The notes under the pieces are model-generated. The model worked only from the letters and a program-made list of their open reading frames with translations. It was not told where the DNA came from and did no database searches. From the NCBI RefSeq assembly GCF_030813435.1, contig NZ_JAUSUG010000020.1, positions 1-64,000 on the forward strand: a stretch of DNA of 64,000 nt, in the 5' to 3' direction. The translations under genes and the position numbers were made by a program. This document shows positions 50,964-58,796 of the stretch, in pieces (positions within the stretch are counted from its first letter, which is position 1; each line of letters starts with the position of its first letter). This stretch comes from Evansella vedderi (lineage in GTDB: Bacteria > Bacillota > Bacilli > Bacillales > Salisediminibacteriaceae).

Positions 50964-52175
50964 ATGTTGCGTAAATTATTTTTTAGCGTCACATTCGTTT
51001 TTTTCTTACTTACCCTAGTGGCTTGTGGAACGGATGAAACCTCTCAGGAAGAGGGACCTGCGGAAGAACCTGCAACAGAAGAGGAAACCGATTCCGATGC
51101 TGAGGGTACAGAGGAAGATGCAGAGGAGGATGGATCTGCAGTAGAAGAAACGCCAGAAGTAAGCTACGAAGTCTGGATTGCAGACCAAGGTTTAAATGAA
51201 ATTCACATTATCGATGGTGCTACACATGAAATCGTTGAAACGATCGATTTTGCGGATGTTGGGGATAAACCTCATATGCTCGTCTTTGACGAAGAAGGGG
51301 AATATGCTTATGTCGCCAACATGGGGTCTGGGACCATGTCCGTCATTCGTGCTTCTGATAGACAAGTAGTTACAACTTTAGAAACGGATGAAGGGGCACA
51401 CGCGGCCATCCCCAGTCCAGATGGAAAGCGGGTGCTTGTTGCCAACACTCCAGGTCAATCCATGACAGAGGTTTTAATAGATAAAGAGAATGAAGAGTTC
51501 ACTGTTGGTAGACACATAGATTTAACGGAAGTAGAATTGCTGCAAGACGAAGAAGCTTTCCCTAATAATCGACCAATCTGCCTGCAATATACGGCTGACG
51601 GAAGCAAAGCATATGTTACCCTTGGTGGTGGCGGTTTATTTGTTTTTGATGTAGAGAACTTTGAAGTAATCAAAGCATTTGATAAAACTCAGGTAGGTAC
51701 ACATGGATGTGGAACGATTTTATCGCCAGACGGTAAGTACATGTTTGCTAACTCAGGTTCTACAGAACTAGCAGAATATTATGTGATTGACGTAGAGACA
51801 GATGAGATCATTTTTACTGGTGAAACTGGTGGAATTGATGCACATGGTGTGGCATTCACTCCAGATGACCAATTCCTATGGATGCTTAATCGTGTGACGG
51901 ATGATGCTGCAATTATCGATCCAACAACATTTGAGGTTGTGGATCATATTGAATTCGTTGGAGATGCTCCAGACCTAATGGTATTTAGTCCAGATGGTAA
52001 GTACGCCTATATTTCTCTACGTGGACCGGAACCTGCTACAGGTACACACGACATGGCAGGGGATACTCCAGGTGTATCGATCATTGATGTAGAAACAAAA
52101 ACAAAGGTAAAGCTAATTGAACTGGATTTAGCTGGTGATCCACACGGAGTTGATTTAAGAATCGTATCTGAATAA
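50964..52175 (+). CDS. YVTN/YncE-type beta-propeller lipoprotein
   Basis: A 403-residue lipoprotein: lipobox LVAC (Cys21), then an acidic Glu/Asp/Thr linker to about residue 65, then a seven-bladed beta-propeller of YVTN repeats (for example YEVWIADQGLNEIHIIDGATHEIVETI, FSPDGKYAYISLRGPEPATGTHD). Conserved His in THGCGTILSPDG and DAHGVAFTPDD could bind metal. It sits on the outer face of the membrane; ligand or function is unknown. GGGG upstream of ATG 50964. Monocistronic. Confidence 0.88.
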   Translation: MLRKLFFSVTFVFFLLTLVACGTDETSQEEGPAEEPATEEETDSDAEGTEEDAEEDGSAVEETPEVSYEVWIADQGLNEIHIIDGATHEIVETIDFADVGDKPHMLVFDEEGEYAYVANMGSGTMSVIRASDRQVVTTLETDEGAHAAIPSPDGKRVLVANTPGQSMTEVLIDKENEEFTVGRHIDLTEVELLQDEEAFPNNRPICLQYTADGSKAYVTLGGGGLFVFDVENFEVIKAFDKTQVGTHGCGTILSPDGKYMFANSGSTELAEYYVIDVETDEIIFTGETGGIDAHGVAFTPDDQFLWMLNRVTDDAAIIDPTTFEVVDHIEFVGDAPDLMVFSPDGKYAYISLRGPEPATGTHDMAGDTPGVSIIDVETKTKVKLIELDLAGDPHGVDLRIVSE

Positions 52176-52186
52176 TAATGTAAACA

Positions 52187-52222
52187 ACCCCTGAAATCCT
52201 AGTTAGATTCAGGGGTCTTTTC
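52187..52222. terminator. Terminator between convergent genes
   Basis: ACCCCTGAAATC and GATTCAGGGGT form a stem followed by CTTTTCTTT. Confidence 0.8.
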
Positions 52223-52245
52223 TTTATAATTGTTTATATGCCTTT

Positions 52246-53079
52246 CTATTTTCCTTGTAGCTCTTTAAAATCAACTGGTGGCACGAGCCCTTCCTCTGCG
52301 GCTCTGTCCAATAATGCTTTAATGGCACCGTACCCATCTTTCCCTAGTTCGGCAGTAAACTCGTTTACATATAAATCAATATGGGCTTCAGCCACTTCAG
52401 GAGACATTTCCTGAGCGTGCGCCATGACGTAGTCTCGGGAAGCTTCTGGATGCTCCCACGCATATTCAACGGAAGCCCGAATCCATTTTGCTATTTCATC
52501 TACATTCAAGGAGCGCTTCGCGATAATCGCTCCTAATGGGATGGGGAGTCCTGTATCTTCTTCCCACCAATCTCCAAGGTCCCTTAATAGGTTCAACCCG
52601 TAAGATGGATAAGTGAAACGGGCTTCATGGATAACGAGCCCCCCGTCAATTTTTCCGTCCCGGACTGCCGGCATAATTTCATGGAATGGCATGACGACAA
52701 TTTCACCAACTCCACCAGGCACCTGCTGGGCTGCCCATAATCGAAACAGTAAATAAGCAGTGGAGCGTTCACTTGGGACAGCGATACGCTTACCTGTTAA
52801 AGCAAAAGCATCCCCTGCTTCTTTTGTTAAAACCAGTGGACCGCAGCCTCTCCCTAGGGCACCACCGCAAGGGATGAGTACATAATCTGAATGAATATAT
52901 GGTAAGGCTGCGTAGGATATTTTCATAATATCTGCTTTATCTGCTTCTACAGCTAGATTATTTGTAATATTAATATCTGCGTACTCTACATCAAACTTTG
53001 GCGTCCCAGGAATTAATCCATGGACTAACGCATGGAAAACAAATGTATCGTTTGGGCAGGGGGAAAATATGATTTTCAT
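52246..53079 (-). CDS. mqnD: 1,4-dihydroxy-6-naphthoate synthase MqnD
   Basis: A 277-residue enzyme of the futalosine route to menaquinone; it converts cyclic dehypoxanthinyl futalosine to 1,4-dihydroxy-6-naphthoate. The family N-terminus IIFSPCPNDTFVFHALVHG, then DIMKISYAALPYI, CGGALGRGCGPLV and DGGLVIHEARFTY (with the catalytic His) are all visible. ATG 53079 overlaps the mqnB stop (ATGA) and has GGAGGTG upstream. It works with the adjacent MqnB. Confidence 0.94.
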   Translation of the reverse strand: MKIIFSPCPNDTFVFHALVHGLIPGTPKFDVEYADINITNNLAVEADKADIMKISYAALPYIHSDYVLIPCGGALGRGCGPLVLTKEAGDAFALTGKRIAVPSERSTAYLLFRLWAAQQVPGGVGEIVVMPFHEIMPAVRDGKIDGGLVIHEARFTYPSYGLNLLRDLGDWWEEDTGLPIPLGAIIAKRSLNVDEIAKWIRASVEYAWEHPEASRDYVMAHAQEMSPEVAEAHIDLYVNEFTAELGKDGYGAIKALLDRAAEEGLVPPVDFKELQGK

Positions 53080-53732
53080 GTCAACACCTCCGGTAATACT
53101 GAACATGCCTTTCTTAATGATTGTAATGCTTCTTTAATGCGCCAAGCCTCCCTATCCCTAGGTCCAATGGGATTAGAAATGGCGCGTATTTCTAAAATGG
53201 GAATCTCCCGGTCCTTAGCAGCTGTGGCCACCCCAAACCCCTCCATTGCTTCTGCCGCAGCGTCCGGGAACCTAGCTTGCAATTGTAAAGCCGTTTCTAG
53301 CGTACCAGTAACGGTAGATAAAGTTAGAATAGATCCATTATTAACGGAAAGCTCCGTTCCTTCCATGGCCTTGGTAACCTTCTCCACTAATCTAGAATCG
53401 ACAGCAATCTTAGAAGACCCAAAGCCTAGTTCCTCTACACTGGAGAAACCTTCTCCAGTTTCGGCACCGAGATCAGCGGCAATAATTTCTTTTGCAACTA
53501 CTATGGATTCCAAAGGAGCTTTTCCTGCAAAGCCACCTCCAATGCCAGCGCTAATTACCAGGTCATAGTCTTCCGTAGCTAATTGAGATGCTGTTCTTGC
53601 AGCTGCTGAGGCCGGTCCTACCCCTGCTATGGCAACTTCAAAACTATTATTAGCTTCAAGACCTACCAATACAGCCTCCCTTTCCACTTCTACAGCAGTC
53701 ATGATTAGGATACGTTTATATTTTTTTACCAT
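53076..53732 (-). CDS. mqnB: Futalosine hydrolase MqnB
   Basis: A 218-residue nucleoside-phosphorylase-fold hydrolase that removes hypoxanthine from futalosine. Evidence: AGVGPASAA, the SAGIGGGF segment, and EAMEGFGVATAA with the catalytic residues of the MTA/SAH nucleosidase family, plus the terminal RAISNPIGPRDREAWRI typical of MqnB. Gene order mqnB-mqnD, translationally coupled. mqnA, mqnC and mqnE are not in the window. AAGGGGA before ATG 53732. Confidence 0.93.
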   Translation of the reverse strand: MVKKYKRILIMTAVEVEREAVLVGLEANNSFEVAIAGVGPASAAARTASQLATEDYDLVISAGIGGGFAGKAPLESIVVAKEIIAADLGAETGEGFSSVEELGFGSSKIAVDSRLVEKVTKAMEGTELSVNNGSILTLSTVTGTLETALQLQARFPDAAAEAMEGFGVATAAKDREIPILEIRAISNPIGPRDREAWRIKEALQSLRKACSVLPEVLT

Positions 53733-53879
53733 CTAAACATCCCCTTATGTATTGAAATTAAGGATGACATCATATGAGTATCATTCCCCCATTTGTCTCC
53801 TTTAAAGGTATCCCTCTTGTCCCTTAATTGTAAAGGGAAAAGGACGATATTTCCAATGGGGAGATATTTCTGAATTATC

Positions 53880-53908
53880 GTGACTTTAATGAAAGATTCT
53901 AGTATACT
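53880..53908 (+). promoter_or_regulatory. Putative sigma-A promoter of the aspartokinase gene
   Basis: GTGACT (53880-53885), a 17-bp spacer and TATACT (53903-53908). It would give a leader of about 67 bases with no obvious riboswitch. Confidence 0.45.
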
Positions 53909-53981
53909 TTATTTTAAAATTCCTTGTGAAAAATTAATTGATTTTATTTTTATACAGGTATGCGGAAAGGAAGTAGGGTTT

Positions 53982-55328
53982 ATGAAGGTTGTAAAGTTTG
54001 GCGGTAGCTCACTAGCCAGTGCCCAGCAGTTTCAAAAGGTAGGAAAAATTATTACAGATGATTCAGACAGACGAATTGTTATCGTATCAGCACCGGGGAA
54101 ACGTTATGATGATGATATTAAAATGACTGATTTACTCATCAGTCTTGCCAAAAGTGTCACGGAAGAGACCTATAATCCTAGATCGCTTCAATTAGTGATG
54201 GACCGGTATGAGGAGATTATCTCAGAACTGAATCTTGATAAATCTCTTGTGGAAACAATCCGTGATGGATTAATTGACTTGATTGAGGAGTACCAGCAGG
54301 ATGAAGACCGGCTAATGGATGCCCTTAAGGCGAGTGGTGAGAATAATAATGCGAAGGTTATGGCCGCATATTTAAGCTCACTAGGGATGGAAGCTTCATA
54401 TGTCTCCCCGAAAGAGGCAGGGATGGTCGTGACAAACGAGCCAGGGAATGCGAGAATTCTTCCAGAGGCTTATGAAAAAATTGCTTCCTTAAGAGACCGT
54501 GAAGGTATTTTAGTTATTCCAGGCTTTTTTGGCTATTCAAAACAGGGGCATATCGTAACCTTCCCAAGGGGTGGGTCGGATATTACTGGCTCCATTATAG
54601 CAGCAGGTGTAGAAGCGGATGAATACGAGAATTTCACAGATGTGGATTCCATTTATAGTGTGAATCCTAACCTAGTTAACAATCCTCGGGAAATTAAGGA
54701 GCTCACCTATCGTGAAATGCGAGAGCTGGCCTACTCAGGCTTTTCCGTCTTCCATGATGAAGCACTTCAGCCAGTGGTAAGTAAAGGAGTTCCTGTTTGT
54801 GTAAAAAACACGAACCACCCGGAAGCACCTGGAACTCGAATAGTGGGAAGCAGAACAGTAAACGGATATCCAGTTGTTGGAATTGCCAGTGATAAAGGTT
54901 TCTGCAGTATTAATATTACAAAATACTTGATGAACAGAGAAGTTGGCTTTGGCCGCCATTTATTAGAAATTTTGGAGGATGAACATATTTCTTATGAACA
55001 CACTCCTTCAGGGATAGATAATATGTCTGTTATTGTACGGGAAAACCAATTGGAGAACGGGAATGAAGAGAAAATCCTCCAACGCATTCGTAATGAACTC
55101 CTAGTGGATGATGTTCAAGTGGAAAAGGACCTTGCCATGGTGATGGTTGTAGGCGAAGGAATGGCGAAAACGGTTGGAATCGCCTCAAAAGCAACAACGG
55201 CTTTAATGGAGGCTGGAATAAATATTAAGATGATCAACCAAGGCTCATCTGAGGTTAGTATGATGTTTGGTGTAGATGCGGACCAAGTAGATCAAGCCGT
55301 CACAAGCCTGTATCACGCATTCTTCTAA
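53982..55328 (+). CDS. yclM: Aspartokinase, YclM (class III) type
   Basis: A 448-residue kinase that phosphorylates L-aspartate, the first step toward lysine, threonine and methionine. Motifs: KFGGSSLA (ATP), PGFFGYSKQGHIVTFPRGGSDITGSI, FTDVDSIYSVNP, and two C-terminal ACT domains (VGIASDKGFCSINI and VMVVGEGMAKTVGIASKATTALMEAGINIKMINQG). The length fits the YclM/ThrD isozyme of B. subtilis. ATG 53982 has GGAAAGGAAG upstream. Monocistronic. Confidence 0.93.
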   Translation: MKVVKFGGSSLASAQQFQKVGKIITDDSDRRIVIVSAPGKRYDDDIKMTDLLISLAKSVTEETYNPRSLQLVMDRYEEIISELNLDKSLVETIRDGLIDLIEEYQQDEDRLMDALKASGENNNAKVMAAYLSSLGMEASYVSPKEAGMVVTNEPGNARILPEAYEKIASLRDREGILVIPGFFGYSKQGHIVTFPRGGSDITGSIIAAGVEADEYENFTDVDSIYSVNPNLVNNPREIKELTYREMRELAYSGFSVFHDEALQPVVSKGVPVCVKNTNHPEAPGTRIVGSRTVNGYPVVGIASDKGFCSINITKYLMNREVGFGRHLLEILEDEHISYEHTPSGIDNMSVIVRENQLENGNEEKILQRIRNELLVDDVQVEKDLAMVMVVGEGMAKTVGIASKATTALMEAGINIKMINQGSSEVSMMFGVDADQVDQAVTSLYHAFF

Positions 55329-55330
55329 TA

Positions 55331-55386
55331 GAGACTGTTCAAAAAGTTCGGTTTTTGAGCTTTTTGAACAGTCTCTCTATTTTTTA
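55331..55386 (+). terminator. Terminator after aspartokinase gene
   Basis: AGAGACTGTTCAAAAAG and CTTTTTGAACAGTCTCT form a perfect 17-bp stem, followed by TATTTTTT. The loop and part of the stem (GTTCAAAAAGTTCGGTTTTTGAGCTTT) recur at 63487-63516, so this terminator has been recruited from, or has given rise to, a repeat. Confidence 0.9.
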
Positions 55387-55490
55387 AAATAATTCACAAT
55401 TTTTTCATTTTGAAGCGGTTTCAAGTAAAATAGATTTTGTAGTATTCTTCATTACTATCTAATCCGAGATTAAGAGGGAGGCCGTTTGGA

Positions 55491-56435
55491 ATGAAATACA
55501 GAAGGTTAGGAAGAACAGGTTTGAAGGTTAGTGAAATCAGTTTAGGAAGCTGGTTAACGTACGGAAAGACTGTAGAAGACAACATCGCAGAAAGAACGAT
55601 ACATAAAGCGTACGAATTAGGAATTAATTTCTTCGACTCTGCCAACGTTTACGAGAGAGGCGAAGGGGAACGGGTAATGGCCCAAGCGTTAAAGGAATAT
55701 CCACGGGAATCATATGTGATTACTACAAAAGCCTTTTGGCCGATGGGGGAAGGTCCAAACGATCGTGGGTTATCTAGAAAGCATGTGACAGAGCAGTTGC
55801 ATGCAAGCTTAAAGAGAATGAATTTAGACTATGTGGACATTTTTTACTGTCATCGCTATGACCCAGAAACACCAGTGGAAGAAACTTTACGTACGATTGA
55901 TGACCTTATTCGTCAAGGAAAAATTCTCTATGCCGGAGTTAGTGAATGGAGTGCTGCACAAATTGAAGAGGCTATGCGAGTAGCGGATAAATTTCTATTA
56001 GATCGAATTGTCGTAAATCAGCCAGTTTATAATATGCTAAATCGCTATATTGAAAAGGAAGTTATACCTGTCAGCGAAAAATATGGTGTTGGTCAGGTAG
56101 TATTCTCTCCATTAGCTCAAGGTGTGTTAACAGGTAAGTATAAAGGTGGCCAGGTTCCACAGGGTAGCCGAGCATCCAATGAATCTATTAATAATTTCAT
56201 TACAGGAATGCTAAATGAAGATGTGTTTACGAAAGTAGGTCAACTAGAACAAATAGCCAGCGAATTAGAAATTACATTACCTGAACTAGCTTTAGCTTGG
56301 ATTTTACGACAGCCAAATGTAGCCAGCGCATTGATAGGTGCCAGCAAACCGGAGCAAGTAGAACAAAATGTAAAAGCAATCGATGTTTCCCTATCAGCAG
56401 AAGTTCAAGCTAAAATAGAGGAAATTCTAGGATAA
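55491..56435 (+). CDS. Aldo/keto reductase
   Basis: A 314-residue NADPH-dependent aldo/keto reductase of the Kv-beta/YghZ-like group. It starts MKYRRLGRTGLKVSEISLGSW; catalytic residues appear as FFDSANVY (Asp, Tyr), ITTKAFW (Lys) and YCHRYDP (His). The C-terminal IGASKPEQVEQNVKAI binds the cofactor. Substrate unknown. RBS GAGGGAGG. Terminator downstream. Confidence 0.92.
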   Translation: MKYRRLGRTGLKVSEISLGSWLTYGKTVEDNIAERTIHKAYELGINFFDSANVYERGEGERVMAQALKEYPRESYVITTKAFWPMGEGPNDRGLSRKHVTEQLHASLKRMNLDYVDIFYCHRYDPETPVEETLRTIDDLIRQGKILYAGVSEWSAAQIEEAMRVADKFLLDRIVVNQPVYNMLNRYIEKEVIPVSEKYGVGQVVFSPLAQGVLTGKYKGGQVPQGSRASNESINNFITGMLNEDVFTKVGQLEQIASELEITLPELALAWILRQPNVASALIGASKPEQVEQNVKAIDVSLSAEVQAKIEEILG

Positions 56436-56449
56436 CTTTCTTCTAGCCA

Positions 56450-56503
56450 AAAATGGAGTTGATAACCGAATGTAACAGGCATTCGGCTCAACTCCATTTT
56501 TTT
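56450..56503 (+). terminator. Terminator after the aldo/keto reductase
   Basis: AAATGGAGTTGA...CCGAATG pairs with CATTCGG...TCAACTCCATTT, followed by TTTT. Confidence 0.9.
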
Positions 56504-56545
56504 ATAAGAACAAAGTTAAGTACTTTGTCGAATCTGGCATCTGCG

Positions 56546-56804
56546 TTTATGAAGCAGGTAAGGGAAGAGGGAAGGAAGTTACCTGTCTCATAAAGCAAGT
56601 TATGGAACAGGTAAAGGGGGAGGGAAGGTTGATACCTGTTTCATAATACGTTCATGGAACGGGAAAGGGGGAGGGAAGGGTAATACCTGTTTCATAATGC
56701 ATTTATGGAACGGGAAAGGGGAGAAGAAAGAGAGTTACCTGTTTCATAAGGAGTTTATGAAACAGGTAAAGGAATTGAAGCAAGCATACCTGTTCCATGA
56801 AGAC
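56546..56804 (+). repeat. Tandem array of five 52-bp hairpin repeats
   Basis: Five imperfect head-to-tail copies start at 56546, 56599, 56651, 56702 and 56754. Each begins with TTTATGGAACAGGTAA-like and ends with TACCTGTTTCATAA-like sequence, so each can fold as a hairpin. The loop is a purine-rich AAAGGGGGAGGGAAGG segment that varies more. No ORF runs through the array. Confidence 0.9.
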
Positions 56805-56810
56805 AGTTAA

Positions 56811-56841
56811 AGACACCTAGCTATGTACTAATTAGGTGTCT
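56811..56841. terminator. Hairpin beyond the tandem array
   Basis: AGACACCTA and TAGGTGTCT form a 9-bp stem. It lies between convergent transcription units and may be a weak terminator. Confidence 0.4.
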
Positions 56842-56892
56842 AAAATGATAGTTAATTAATTTATTGTCCTACAACTATCTCAATTGCTATTA

Positions 56893-57189
56893 TCACTGGG
56901 ATGTAGGAGACGCCTCAAATGTAACCACTCTCGGAGGTTCTTGAAAGAAATCCTTTGCTATCTCCCCAAATTCCTTAAAGTGCGAGGTTGCATTGTGAAA
57001 GTGAATAGATTCCATATCCTTCCACTCTTCTACCATAACAAAGGTATTTGGCTCATTAGTATGCTCATAAAGCTCATAACTAATATTTCCTTCTTCCCCT
57101 TGTGATCCACGGATCAGTGCTTGTACATGAGTTAGAAATTGCTCCCGATATTCTGGTCTTATCTTTAAATGTGCGTGAATAATATTCAA
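56893..57189 (-). CDS. Antibiotic-biosynthesis-monooxygenase-domain protein (YgiN-like)
   Basis: A 98-residue ferredoxin-like-fold protein of the ABM family: IIHAHLKIRPEYREQFLTHVQALI, then EGNISYELYEHTNEPNTFVMVEEWKD and the HF..... F helix. Family members act on quinols or aromatic substrates without cofactor; the substrate is unknown. Start is TTG 57189, preceded by AGGAGGAAGG. Confidence 0.88.
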   Translation of the reverse strand: MNIIHAHLKIRPEYREQFLTHVQALIRGSQGEEGNISYELYEHTNEPNTFVMVEEWKDMESIHFHNATSHFKEFGEIAKDFFQEPPRVVTFEASPTSQ

Positions 57190-57276
57190 GTTTCCTTCCT
57201 CCTATGTAAAAAATAATAAGGTTAACTTTTCAACAGAGCCTATTATATTTTTGTAAAATCATCTGCTAAAGATACA

Positions 57277-58239
57277 TTAATAGCCTTTTTTATAATCCAC
57301 TACATTAATGGATGGTGTCTTTCCTGCTAAATAATCTTTTAAATTTGGTATAAATATTTCTTCGAATAACCTTTTTGCATAATGTTCTGTGGATCCAGCG
57401 GTATGGGGGGTAATAATAACATTATCCAGTTCCCATAAAACACTGCTTTCTGGCAATGGCTCTTTCTCAAATACATCCAGTCCAGCTCCGCCGATTTGCT
57501 CATTCACTAAAGCATAGGTAAGGGCCTCTTCATTCACAATTTCTCCCCTGCCAATATTTATGAAAAAAGCAGCGTCTTTCATTAATTGAAATTGTTCTGA
57601 GTCAAATAAATGGAAGGTATCCTTTGTTAATGGCAATGTAACCACCACATAGTCACATCGTGGGAGAACCTCATTTAGTTGTTCAGTCGTATACATCTCA
57701 TCCACATTTTCTTCCTCTTTAGAGGAATGACGAATGCCTATTACATGCATTCCGAAGGCCTTTGCTATTTTTGCAGTTTCTTTTCCAATGGCCCCAATCC
57801 CTAAAATTCCTATTGTCTTCCCATGGATTTCAAGGTTTAGATTAGCATGGTCCCATGTCTTTGTTTGCTGATTTCGGACATAGCTATGTATCTTCCTAGT
57901 TAATCCAAGAATTAATGCAAAGATTGTTTCAGAGATGGGAAAGGCGTGGACGCCATTGGCACTAGTTAAAATCACATTTCTATTTTCGATTTCTTCCAAA
58001 GGCATGCTATTAACACCGGCACTCCAGCTTTGCAGCCAACGGAGCTTTGAATTTTCATGTAAACATTCCTTTTCTATACCCTTCTTCCATCCGGCAATAA
58101 TCTCAGCATCCTCTATGTGGTTTTCCCAGATGTCACGATCCCTGCCCACAATGATCTCCCAATCAGGAATGACTTCTTTCACCTTCTCCACTAAATCTTG
58201 TTGAATGTTATGTGTAATTACTAATTTTCTATTTTTCAT
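57277..58239 (-). CDS. D-isomer-specific 2-hydroxyacid dehydrogenase
   Basis: A 320-residue NAD-dependent enzyme of the same subgroup as 15104-16048. The substrate-domain motif is WLQSWSAGVNSMPL, the cofactor motif GILGIGAIGKE, the catalytic Arg in NIGRGEIVNE, and the Glu/His in DVFEKEPLP and PHTAGS. Substrate unknown. GGAGAG before ATG 58239. On the same strand, about 550 bp after the transporter gene at 58797. Confidence 0.9.
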   Translation of the reverse strand: MKNRKLVITHNIQQDLVEKVKEVIPDWEIIVGRDRDIWENHIEDAEIIAGWKKGIEKECLHENSKLRWLQSWSAGVNSMPLEEIENRNVILTSANGVHAFPISETIFALILGLTRKIHSYVRNQQTKTWDHANLNLEIHGKTIGILGIGAIGKETAKIAKAFGMHVIGIRHSSKEEENVDEMYTTEQLNEVLPRCDYVVVTLPLTKDTFHLFDSEQFQLMKDAAFFINIGRGEIVNEEALTYALVNEQIGGAGLDVFEKEPLPESSVLWELDNVIITPHTAGSTEHYAKRLFEEIFIPNLKDYLAGKTPSINVVDYKKGY

Positions 58240-58427
58240 TATTTAACTCTCCATTCAAAGGGGAATTTACTTTTTATTTTAACAGAATATGAAGAAGGGA
58301 AGTAGTGTCACAAAATATTCATTTAAAAATGGTAAATAGTGTCCAAAATTTTTATAGCACATGGCATATTAACGTAGAATTACTTCCTAGCTTCTGCTCC
58401 TACTATGGATAAATAGGAGGAATAAAA

Positions 58428-58493
58428 ATGAAGTGTAGAACATGTAAAGGATCTGGTACGTTAAAGTGCAGGAAAGGTACCTGGCCGATTTAA
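58428..58493 (+). CDS. 21-aa peptide with a DnaJ-type CxxCxGxG motif
   Basis: ATG 58428 has a strong RBS (AGGAGG nine bases upstream) and opens a 21-codon frame, MKCRTCKGSGTLKCRKGTWPI. CRTCKGSG is the zinc-binding motif of DnaJ-like proteins; a second Cys follows, but the matching CxxC is broken (CRKG). It may be a real micro-protein or the remnant of a longer zinc-finger gene. A terminator follows at 58551. Confidence 0.45.
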   Translation: MKCRTCKGSGTLKCRKGTWPI

Positions 58494-58550
58494 GCAATTG
58501 TTTAAGTCTAGTTAAAGCTTATTTCTCAAAAAATATAGTCATAAAAGTAT

Positions 58551-58594
58551 AAATGGTAGCAGGCCATACGGGTCCTGCTACCATTTTATTTTGT
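58551..58594 (+). terminator. Terminator downstream of the 21-aa frame
   Basis: AAATGGTAGCAGG and CCTGCTACCATTT form a 13-bp stem followed by TATTTTGTTTT. The next 200 bases to 58796 show nothing recognisable. Confidence 0.85.
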
Positions 58595-58796
58595 TTTATA
58601 AAATTCGTCTCCCGCGGTTAACCTTGCGGTATAGTTGTATAGATTTATTAGCCACACAAAATTTCGTGATCCAGATGTTAACGCGACACTTCTGTACTTT
58701 CTAATGGTACTAGCTTTCTCATGTAAAATAATTTACCTTTTTTAACGAGTTAGCGATTGGTTAACTAGGCAGTTCCTCTTTCTTCTATTGCTTTAT

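Noticed and set aside
53741-53981. A lysine riboswitch in the aspartokinase leader
   Set aside because: The leader after the likely promoter is only about 67 bases and shows none of the conserved lysine-box elements.
56546-56804. A CRISPR array
   Set aside because: The units are directly adjacent imperfect repeats without unique spacers, and no cas genes are nearby.
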